From the NCBI GenBank assembly GCA_016720065.1, contig JADJXY010000002.1, positions 2,865,001 through 2,929,000 of the forward strand: a stretch of 64,000 bases of DNA. The letters run 5' to 3'. Made by a program: the position numbers and the translations under genes. This document shows, one piece after another, positions 24,909 through 32,035 of this stretch (positions within the stretch are counted from its first letter, which is position 1; the number at the start of each line of letters is the position of its first letter). Below the pieces are notes generated by a model. The model had not been told where the DNA came from and did not search any database. It saw only the letters and a program-made list of their open reading frames with translations. The DNA is from Betaproteobacteria bacterium. Lineage in GTDB: Bacteria; Pseudomonadota; Gammaproteobacteria; Burkholderiales; Rhodocyclaceae.

Positions 24909-25541
24909 TCAGCGGGACTTGCCGCCACCGCCCCTTTTTTCGCGCCTTCCCGCCCCGGGCCGCTCGGCGCCCAGGGCCTGTTCCAGCCAGATCAGGGCAT
25001 CCATGTAGGTGAGCCAGTGGCGCAGGGCGTCCGGGGCGATGTCCCGTACCCGTTGCAGGGCGCGCATGGCCAGAAGTTGAGGATTGAAGGGGCCGGCGTT
25101 CTCGGGCACCCGGGCCAGGGCCTCGGCCAGTTGCTGATCGACGCTCATCTGCGACCAGGTGCGCTGAAAGTAGGCCACCGACTTCAACTCGCCCCGGGGC
25201 GCGGCATTGGCGGGGGCGTGGTGGGGATCGCTCGGCGCTTCGGGCGCGGCGTGGTCGCGGATGTGGGCGAGGAGTTCGGCCAGGGGGCTGGGCGGTGCAG
25301 GTGCTGCACTGGCGCGTTCCGCCGACGGTGCGCCAGCGCAGCGTTCGCCCAGGGCGATGGCCGCCCGAACCAACTTCTCGTCGATCACCCGCCGCGCTTC
25401 CCCGGTCTGGCCTTCAGCGCGCCGGGCCAGGGCTTCGATAAAGCGGAACCGGACCGGCTCCCGGCCGGCGGCGCCGCTGGCCCGCAGGGCCTCTAGCAGT
25501 TCGGCGGAAGCCACGGTGGTGCCTTGCCCGGGGCCGGCCAT
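24909..25541 (-). CDS. DUF2894-type protein, last gene of the stator-like operon
   Basis: The product is 210 residues, soluble, with a helical N-terminus and a very basic tail (GRREKRGGGGKSR). Its ATG shares one base with the stop codon of the OmpA-like gene (TGATG), so translation is coupled. The composition and position match the DUF2894 family found in betaproteobacteria together with DUF802 and DUF3348; function is unknown. By operon position it may be the cytoplasmic effector or regulator of the stator-like complex, but that is inference. Confidence 0.75.
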   Translation of the reverse strand: MAGPGQGTTVASAELLEALRASGAAGREPVRFRFIEALARRAEGQTGEARRVIDEKLVRAAIALGERCAGAPSAERASAAPAPPSPLAELLAHIRDHAAPEAPSDPHHAPANAAPRGELKSVAYFQRTWSQMSVDQQLAEALARVPENAGPFNPQLLAMRALQRVRDIAPDALRHWLTYMDALIWLEQALGAERPGAGRREKRGGGGKSR

Positions 25542-26176
25542 CAGACTTCCGGCTTGGCCCTGGCCGTTTTCGGCACCGGCGCCATTTCCACCCGCCGGTT
25601 CCTGGCCCGGCCGGCAGCATCGTCGTTGGAGGCCACCGGCTGCTGGGGGCCGAAGGCGGCGGCGAAGACGGCATCGGCGGGCAGGCCGGCCTCGATCAGC
25701 GCCCGCGCCACGGTCAGGGCGCGCTGGGCCGAGAGTTCCAGGTTGTCGGCGAACTGCCGGTTGCTGCCCAGCACCGGGCGGTCGTCGGTGAAGCCGCTCA
25801 CCATCAGCATTTCGTCCCGGGCGCCCAGGTAGGCGGCCAGCGGCGCCGCCAGACTCTTCAGGAGCTGCCGCCCCTCGGGTTGCAGCTGGTCCGAATTGAG
25901 GGCGAAGAGCACGCTGCCGCTGATGCCGATGCGGCCGTCGGCGAAGGTCACCCGGCCCGAAGCCAGGGGAATGGCCAGGGCCTTTTCCAGGGCCTGGCGG
26001 CGCTGTTCTTCCACCTGCCGTTTCTTGACCTCGGCTTCCAGGCTGCTCACCAGGTCCAGCTGCACGCCGAGCACCCCCACCAGGATGATGACGAACGCCC
26101 CCAGCAAGCCCGCCATGAGGTCGCCGAAGACCGCCCAGACGGGCGTTGTGTGCTCGATGCTCTCGCTGTGGTCCAT
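25541..26176 (-). CDS. MotB/ZorB-like OmpA-family stator protein
   Basis: The product is 211 residues. A short cytoplasmic N-terminus leads into one membrane helix (GDLMAGLLGAFVIILVGVL) that begins with Asp19, matching the essential proton-carrying Asp of MotB (YADFMTLL in E. coli). A linker and an OmpA-like peptidoglycan-binding domain follow (GFTDDRP, LSAQRALTVARALI, ending ARNRRVEM). This is the layout of the B subunit of proton-driven stators (MotB, ExbD-like, ZorB). It follows the DUF802 MotA-like gene with a two-base gap. Confidence 0.85.
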   Translation of the reverse strand: MDHSESIEHTTPVWAVFGDLMAGLLGAFVIILVGVLGVQLDLVSSLEAEVKKRQVEEQRRQALEKALAIPLASGRVTFADGRIGISGSVLFALNSDQLQPEGRQLLKSLAAPLAAYLGARDEMLMVSGFTDDRPVLGSNRQFADNLELSAQRALTVARALIEAGLPADAVFAAAFGPQQPVASNDDAAGRARNRRVEMAPVPKTARAKPEV

Positions 26177-26178
26177 GG

Positions 26179-28390
26179 TCAGGCCGCGGCGGCGAGGGCC
26201 GGTTGCTGGCCGGAGAGCTGTTGCAGGTCATCCACCATGCGCTTTTGCGAGAGGATGCTGAGGTCGATGATCTCCCGCGCCTGGGCCACGTAGTAGGCGA
26301 GCTGGTCGTCGCTGCGGGCGAGGGTCTTGCCCAGGGCGCCTTCGATGCGTTCCAGGGCGGTCATGAGCTGGGTGTTGCTGTCGCTGAAGCGCTCCACCGC
26401 CAGGCCGAAGGCCTCGCCCAGGCTGGCCACCTCGGCGGCGCTGCCGGTGACTTGGGCCGCCACCGTATCGAGCCGCGCCGATTCGGCCTCCAGCCGCTCT
26501 TCCAGCCGGCCGCCGGCACGCTCCAGCAGGGTGGCGGCGGAAGCCACCAGGGCGTCGATGGCGCCCCGTTGCTCGGTGGACGCGTGGTTGATGGCATCCA
26601 GCAGGGCGCCCAGGGTTTCCATGATGCGGCTGCGTTCTGCCAGCAGGGTGTTGTCCCGGGCGATGCTGGCGGAAAGCTCCTGGCGCAGCTGGCCGATGAC
26701 CTCGGCGGCGGCCTTGGGAGCCTCTGCTGCCGTCTGCATCAGGCGCGACACTTCGGCTATGGTGCCGCTGGCCTGGGCCCGGGTGTCGGCGCTGATGGAG
26801 GCCGCCGTTTCCCGCAGGGTGGCGCAGATGGCCTCTTGCTGAGCGAGGGTCTGGGCGCCTGCCGCCTGCCATTCCTGGCGCAGGCCGGCAGCCATGGCCT
26901 CCAGGGCCGTCGCCAGGGCGGTCTGGCGTTCCCGGTCGCCGGCGGCCAGTTCGCCCCGCAGGGCGGTGTGGGCCTCGCCCACGGTGGCGAGCAGGGCTTC
27001 GGAGCGCTGGGCGAAGGTTTCGGCAAAGCCGGCGAGGGCGGCCTGCCACTCGGCGGCCACCCGGTCGCTGGTGCCTTCGTGTTTGGCCAGGGCGGCGTTC
27101 CAGGTTTGGGCCACGCCTGCGGCGGTGGTGTTGAAGCGCTCGGCCAGGGCGGCGAAGCGGGCTTCGGCGGTGGCCGCCAGGGTGTCGTGCAGGGCCGCGG
27201 TGTCCTTGGCCAGGGCGGCCGTAGTGGCAGCCAGCTCGCTCTGGCGGGTACCGTGGGCGGCTTCCACGCTGGCCAGCAGCGCGGCGGTGCGCTGCTCGAA
27301 GGTGGCGGCGTAGTTCGCCAAGGCCGTTTCCGTGCTCGCCGCCAGCCGTTCGCAGGTTTGCTGGTGGTGGCCCAGGGCGGCCTGCCAGCCTTCAGTTACC
27401 GTGGCGGCAGTGGCGGCGAAGCGCTGGGCCACGCCGTCGAGCTGGGTCTGCACGGTGGCCGCTACGCCGGCGTGCAGGGCGGCAGTTTCGCGGGCGATGC
27501 CGGCCATGGTGGCTTCCACCACGGGCTGGATGGTCTGGCCGGCGAGGCGGGCGCTGGTGGTGAGGCTGGCGTTGAGGGAGCGATCCACCGAGGCCGCCAG
27601 TTCGCCGTAGGCGCCCCGGGTTTCGGCGTAGAAGCCTTCCTGCCCGGCCAGCAGGCGTTCGCCGAGGGTGCGGTGGTGGGCTTCCATCTGCGCCATCAGG
27701 GCCTGCAGCTGTTCCACCACGGCCGGGAGGGCCTGGGCCTGGCCTTGCAGGGCCTTGAAGGTCTCCTGCCGCTGGTGGGTGAGGGAGAAGGCGCGCAGGG
27801 TGGTGGCGATGCGGGTATCGAGCATCTGCCCGGCCAACAGCCGCTCCCGGCGGCACAGGGAGGAGATCAGCCCCAGCATGGCGGAGGCCGCCACGCCGGC
27901 CACCGAGGTGCCGAAGGCCAGCCCCAGGCCCTTGACGGGGCGCGGCCAGGGCGGCGCGGATGGTGTGCAGGTCGGTGGTGCTTTCCAGGGCCAGGACGGC
28001 GCCGTTCAGGGTGACGACCATGCCGAGGAAGGTGCCGAGCATGCCCAGCAGCACCAGCAGGCCCACGAGATAGGGCGTCACCGCCGGGCCGGGCAGGCCG
28101 ACCCGCTCGCCCTCGACGCGCAGGCGCACGGCGTTTTGCAGGGAGGGGTGGAGGCGGGCGATCCAGTCACCCAGGTCGGGCAGAGTGTCGGGCAGATCGG
28201 CCAGGGCGCGAGTGAGCGATGCCGTGGCCTGGTCGAAACGGCGCAGTTCCGAGGCGCCGACCACATACACGGCGCCGATGGCGGCCGTCATGACCAGGGC
28301 CAGGGGGCTGGCACCCACGTAACCGGCGCCCACCCAGGCCACCGCGGCCAGGCCCGCAAAAAAGGCCGTCCAACAGAGTTTCTTGTTCAT
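26179..28390 (-). pseudogene. DUF802 MotA/ExbB-like stator protein with long coiled-coil tail, frameshifted
   Basis: Read with one frameshift, this encodes about 736 residues. The N-terminus has two hydrophobic segments. A MotA/TolQ/ExbB-like pair of helices then follows (LVGLLVLLGMLGTFLGMVV, and across the shift GLGLAFGTSVAGVAASAMLG). A helical, Ala-rich tail of about 500 residues comes next, with many repeats like AALAERFNTTAAGVAQTWNA. The two open frames (28390 down to about 27940, and from there down to 26179) join at a run of four G on the plus strand (27937-27940). Removing one base restores the family sequence AAPVKGLGLAFG. Either the gene is inactivated, or this is a sequencing error or a programmed +1 shift. 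Confidence 0.75.
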
Positions 28391-29142
28391 TACAGCGTCA
28401 CTTCCTCATTGCCAAGCGCCTCGATCAACCCGGCCACGGGCGCCATGCGCAATTCCAGTTCCGCCAGCAGCACCGCCCGCAGGTCCTGGGCAAAGGCAGT
28501 GAGCCAGCCCCCCGGCTGCAGCCAGCGCTGCACATCGTCTTCCCCCCCGCCCAGGGCCGCCACGTGCGCTGCGTGCAAGTGCGCGAAGCGCTTGGACAGC
28601 AGCAGGGGAATCGTCGCCAGCAGGTTGCGCTCGCGGGTGCCCAGGGCCTGCTCCAGCACCGCATCCAGGTCGGCGAGCTGTTTGAGGGAAGGGGACCGAC
28701 CCGCCAGCGCTGCCCGCGCATGGGCGCGCAGGGGGGCGATGCTGCTGCCCATGTCCCGCTGGTGGGCGAGGACATACCGGTGATAGGGGTCGAAATCCGC
28801 CGCATTTTCGGCGGCGGCATCCAACGCCGGGGTGGGTAATTTTACCCGGGCCGGGCCCGGATTGAGCACTCCGTCATTGACGATGGATTCCGCCAGGAAA
28901 TTTCGCACCCGGGCAAAGTCCGCCCGCAGGGTCTCGACACCGGCCCCTGGCGGGGCTCCGCGCAGGTTGCCGCCGCCTGCCAGGGCGCCGGAAAGGGCGA
29001 TGGAATCCGTAAAGTCCAGCCACTGCCCCAGGCGCTCCGCCACGCTCGGCCGCCCCTCGCCAACCTCCGCCACCGCCATCTCGGCCAGCACGCGCACCAG
29101 CCGGGAACTGGTGAAACTCGATCGCGGCAACGCCTGTGCCAT
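28390..29142 (-). CDS. DUF3348-type protein, first gene of the stator-like operon
   Basis: The product is 250 residues, opening MAQALPRSSFTSSRLVRVLAEMAV, with no signal peptide or membrane helix. It matches the DUF3348 family by composition and by its usual neighbour, a DUF802 gene. Its stop codon overlaps the next start (TAATG). It is predicted cytoplasmic and helical. Within a stator-like operon it could gate or sense for the motor. Function is unknown. Confidence 0.75.
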   Translation of the reverse strand: MAQALPRSSFTSSRLVRVLAEMAVAEVGEGRPSVAERLGQWLDFTDSIALSGALAGGGNLRGAPPGAGVETLRADFARVRNFLAESIVNDGVLNPGPARVKLPTPALDAAAENAADFDPYHRYVLAHQRDMGSSIAPLRAHARAALAGRSPSLKQLADLDAVLEQALGTRERNLLATIPLLLSKRFAHLHAAHVAALGGGEDDVQRWLQPGGWLTAFAQDLRAVLLAELELRMAPVAGLIEALGNEEVTL

Positions 29143-29250
29143 ACAAAAACCGACTTCCGACTGCTGAAGGGGGGGGTAGGGTACTACAGAGTGAGGGGGG
29201 AGGTGAGGGGGTGTTCGATCTGGACATCCGGGTACCTTGGAGTGTGGCGC

Positions 29251-29440
29251 TTACCTCACCTCATAGCGATCCAGATTCATCACCTTGGTCCAGGCCCGCG
29301 CGAAGTCGCTGCGGACGACGTTCTCCTTCGCATCGTCCTCGGCGTAGACATCGGCTGGGGCGGGGAACTGGGAGTTCGAGCCGAAAGTGAGGTCCGGCCT
29401 GGTGGTCTACTTGACCTGGCCGCTCCGGCAGTGGCGCCTC
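29251..29440 (-). pseudogene. Decayed 3' end of a second katG (catalase-peroxidase relic)
   Basis: On the minus strand, a frame ending in TAA at 29251-29253 reads TFGSNSQFPAPADVYAEDD, then AKENVVRSDFARAWTKVMNL and DRYEVR. This aligns with the C-terminus of the intact KatG at 32036 (FGSNSQLRALAEVYAQDD, AAAWTKVMNLDRFDVR). The Trp codon that follows GQVK in KatG is here an in-frame TAG (29407-29409). The 5' two-thirds of the gene is missing. The divergence is too large for a recent duplication. The rest of the 386-base gap to higB holds a G-rich stretch (29167-29210) and a possible promoter, but no gene. Confidence 0.85.
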
Positions 29441-29528
29441 CCTCGGATCACTCAAGCGAGAAAACCGAGAGGCAATCGCCCTGCGGTTATCGCTTGACGT
29501 TTAATGGGGTGCGTTATAGCATTCGTCC

Positions 29529-29810
29529 ATGACGATACGGTCATTCCGCTGCTCCGATACTCAGGCAATTTATGAAGGGGGCAGCCCGAGGCGGTTTCGC
29601 AATATCGAGAGCGTCGCCCAGCGCAAGTTACAAATGCTGGACGATGCGCTGGAGTTGCGGGATTTGCGCTCGCCCCCGGGCAATCGCCTGGAAGGGCTGA
29701 GCGGTGACCGGGCAGGCCAGCACAGCATTCGCATCAACGATCAGTGGCGCGTGTGCTTCGTGTGGACCGACAACGGGCCGGTGAATGTCGAGATCGTGGA
29801 TTATCACTGA
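29529..29810 (+). CDS. higB: HigB/RelE-family toxin
   Basis: The product is 93 residues and matches the HigB subgroup of RelE toxins. These are ribosome-dependent mRNA interferases. Motifs are GGSPRRFRNIESVAQRKLQM, LRSPPGNRLEGLSGDRAGQHS and the C-terminal RINDQWRVCFVWTDNGP. The antitoxin gene follows after 14 bases, toxin-first as in hig loci. TTGACG at 29494-29499 with TATAGC at 29515-29520 may be the promoter, although the 15-base spacing is short. Confidence 0.92.
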   Translation: MTIRSFRCSDTQAIYEGGSPRRFRNIESVAQRKLQMLDDALELRDLRSPPGNRLEGLSGDRAGQHSIRINDQWRVCFVWTDNGPVNVEIVDYH

Positions 29811-29824
29811 ACGCGAGGCGGCAG

Positions 29825-30130
29825 ATGGCAAGCAACAACATGCGACCGATTCACCCCGGCGAAATTCTCCGGGAGGAGTATCTCGTCCCCCTGGGGATGA
29901 GCGCCAATGCTCTGGCGATGGCGCTGCACGTGCCGGCGCCGCGGATCAACGACATCGTGCGCGAACGGCGTGCGGTGACCCCGGACACGGCCCTGCGCCT
30001 GGCTCGCTACTTCGACACGACGGCGCAGTTCTGGCTCAACCTGCAAAGCTCGTTTGATCTGAAGCGGGCAGAGAGCGAAGCCGGCGAGTTGATCGCCGAG
30101 GAAGTTCGCCCGCGGCAACGAGCCGCGTGA
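29825..30130 (+). CDS. higA: HigA-family antitoxin (XRE HTH)
   Basis: The product is 101 residues. It opens MASNNMRPIHPGEILREEYL and contains a helix-turn-helix (MSANALAMALHVPAPRINDIVRERR), the family pattern of HigA. It binds and neutralises HigB and represses the operon. The ATG at 29825 follows a good GAGGCGG ribosome binding site; an upstream in-frame start would overlap higB. Together with higB it forms a complete type II module. Confidence 0.92.
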   Translation: MASNNMRPIHPGEILREEYLVPLGMSANALAMALHVPAPRINDIVRERRAVTPDTALRLARYFDTTAQFWLNLQSSFDLKRAESEAGELIAEEVRPRQRAA

Positions 30131-30206
30131 GGCCTACCCGCGGCAGCTCCCGGGCTCCAGGCCGCGGGGGCGGATGAGGCCGCTCTGGCGGGCACGGTGG
30201 CGCTTT

Positions 30207-30275
30207 CGTTAAAGCAAAACATGTTGATTAACGCAAGTTAAGCATGTAAATTAATTTAACGAAAACATGGTGATT
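30207..30275 (+). promoter_or_regulatory. Candidate promoter and operator repeats upstream of the Fic gene
   Basis: An AT-rich patch in the 169-base gap between higA and the Fic gene. TTGATT (30224-30229) and TAAATT (30247-30252) are separated by 17 bases, a credible promoter. A 14-bp direct repeat, AAAACATGTTGATT (30216-30229) and AAAACATGGTGATT (30262-30275), differs at one base and flanks the -10. CGTTAA (30207-30212) and TTAACG (30228-30233) form an inverted pair around the -35. This looks like the binding site of a dedicated repressor, perhaps the AbiEi-like N-terminus of the Fic protein itself. Confidence 0.5.
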
Positions 30276-30299
30276 TATTTCAATAAGACAGGGTGATGC

Positions 30300-31862
30300 A
30301 TGGCGCGACCGCGACTGACTCCGCGGCAAAAGCTGGCCCGCGCGCTGGAAGAATTGCGCGGTGTTCTGGGAGCGGACCGGGGCGTGGTGCGTGGCCATCA
30401 GTTGAGCAACGCCAATCGTGTGCTGCTGCTGCAATCCGGCTACCTGCGGGAAATTCTCAAGGGCTGGTATTTCGTTTCCGACCCGACGGCCGAAGTAGGC
30501 GATTCGACCCCGTTTTTCGCCAATTTCTGGGAGTACCTGGCCCGTTATCTCGGCGAGCGTTTCGGCGCGGGTTACTGTCTGACGGCGGAGCATTCGCTGT
30601 TGCGGCATGCCCAGTACACGGTGATTCCCAAGACGGTGAACGTGGTGTTGCAGTCGAATCTGAGCCAGGTACAGGAGCTTGCCTTTGGCCATACGATCGC
30701 CATGTTCCCGGGCAGATCGGCCTTTCCGGGGGCTGGACAGGCGGTTGAACTGCAGGGTTTGCGTTGCATGAGCCTTCCGCTTTGCCTGGTCAATCTGCCG
30801 CCACGGCATTTCACGGCCTATGGGCGGGAAATGCAGATCGTCATGGCCCAGGTGCAGGATCCGGGTGCGCTGGCTGCGCTGGCCAACGTCAATCGCACCG
30901 GGCTTGCCCGCGCGTTGTCGGCGTATCGGCAGGTGAACCGGGGCGATTTCGCGGATGCGGTGCAGCAGCAGCTTCTCGGGCTTGGCATCCACATCAAGGC
31001 CGACGAAACGCCGTTTGCGGAAGCGCCAATCTTTGCGCTTGGGCAGCCGGGGCGCTCGCCGCTCTACGCCCGTGTGCGCGCCCTGTGGGCACAGCACCGG
31101 GAGGCAGTGGCCGCCTGCCGGCCGGAGGGGGGCATCGTCGACGTGAGCCCGGCCGATTACCTGCGCCGCGTACAGGCGATCCGCACGCAGGATGCCTATC
31201 ATTCGCTGTCCATCGAGCGCTATCGGGTGACGCCCGAACTCATTCGCAAGGTGGCAGATGAGGGGTGGGATCCGATCAGCGATGCGGCCGATCAACGTCA
31301 GGTGGCGGCGATGGCCGCCAAGGGCTACTTGGATGCCTTCGAGTTGGTACGAGACGCCGCCGTGGCGGTGTATGAGCAGCGCAGTGCCAAGCCCGGCCTT
31401 GCGGCACAACTTTTCACCTCCCGGCATCAGGGGTGGTATCAGAAGCTGTTTGGGCCTGCGGTCGATGCGGGCATGCTCGAGGTGGCTGACCTGGTGGGCT
31501 ATCGCCGTCATGGCGTTTATCTGCGAGGTTCCCTGCACACGCCACCGCCCCACGACCACCTGCTCGATGGCATGGAGGCGCTGCGCGAATGCCTGGCGGC
31601 CGAGGCGGACCCGTTTGCGCGGGCGGTTCTCGGGCACTGGCTCTTCGGCTTTATACATCCTTACATGGATGGAAACGGGCGGATCGCCCGCTTCACGATG
31701 AATGTCCTGCTGGCGGCGGGGGGCTATCCGTGGACGGTCATCCGCGTCGATGATCGGCATGAATACATGAGCGGCCTCGAATCGACGAGCGTGGATGATG
31801 ATGTGACCGGCTTCGCCCGGTTTATTGCGGCGCAGATTGTTCGGGCGGCAGGGGCGGGGTGA
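30300..31862 (+). CDS. Fic AMPylase-family protein with AbiEi-like N-terminal half
   Basis: The product is 520 residues. The C-terminal Fic domain has the full active-site motif HPYMDGNGRIAR at residues 453-464, so it should transfer AMP (or another nucleotide moiety) to hydroxyl side chains of a target protein. A possible inhibitory helix is SLSIER at 302-307, fitting S-x-x-x-E but with Arg in place of the usual Gly/Asn. The first 220 or so residues resemble AbiEi antitoxins: a winged-helix start (ARALEELRGVLGADRGVV, LQSGYLREILKGWYFVSDP) and later SLPLCLVNLPPRHFT. The gene is AT-rich at its promoter and sits beside higBA, suggesting a mobile defence or stress island. Confidence 0.88.
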   Translation: MARPRLTPRQKLARALEELRGVLGADRGVVRGHQLSNANRVLLLQSGYLREILKGWYFVSDPTAEVGDSTPFFANFWEYLARYLGERFGAGYCLTAEHSLLRHAQYTVIPKTVNVVLQSNLSQVQELAFGHTIAMFPGRSAFPGAGQAVELQGLRCMSLPLCLVNLPPRHFTAYGREMQIVMAQVQDPGALAALANVNRTGLARALSAYRQVNRGDFADAVQQQLLGLGIHIKADETPFAEAPIFALGQPGRSPLYARVRALWAQHREAVAACRPEGGIVDVSPADYLRRVQAIRTQDAYHSLSIERYRVTPELIRKVADEGWDPISDAADQRQVAAMAAKGYLDAFELVRDAAVAVYEQRSAKPGLAAQLFTSRHQGWYQKLFGPAVDAGMLEVADLVGYRRHGVYLRGSLHTPPPHDHLLDGMEALRECLAAEADPFARAVLGHWLFGFIHPYMDGNGRIARFTMNVLLAAGGYPWTVIRVDDRHEYMSGLESTSVDDDVTGFARFIAAQIVRAAGAG

Positions 31863-31935
31863 CGGGGTTGGTTGATACCGCTTCCGCACCGGGCGTGCGT
31901 GGCACGGGGACCCCATCCCCACCCCAGCCCATCCA

Positions 31936-31988
31936 GGGCTGGCTTTGCGCAGCCAGCCCGTTCGGACGGCGCAGAGCAATGCTCTGCG
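31936..31988. repeat. Two adjacent hairpins between the Fic gene and katG
   Basis: GGGCTGGCT (31936-31944) and AGCCAGCCC (31951-31959) form a perfect 9-bp stem with a six-base loop. Directly after it, CGCAGAGCA (31970-31978) and TGCTCTGCG (31980-31988) form a second perfect 9-bp stem around one base. The stretch to 32035 also contains CCCCTTGAAGGGG. There is no T-run, so they may be a bidirectional transcript end or part of a dispersed intergenic repeat. Confidence 0.55.
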
Positions 31989-32035
31989 AAACTCCGCGCT
32001 CACCCCCTTGAAGGGGAGGGGAGTGTCCCAAGCCC

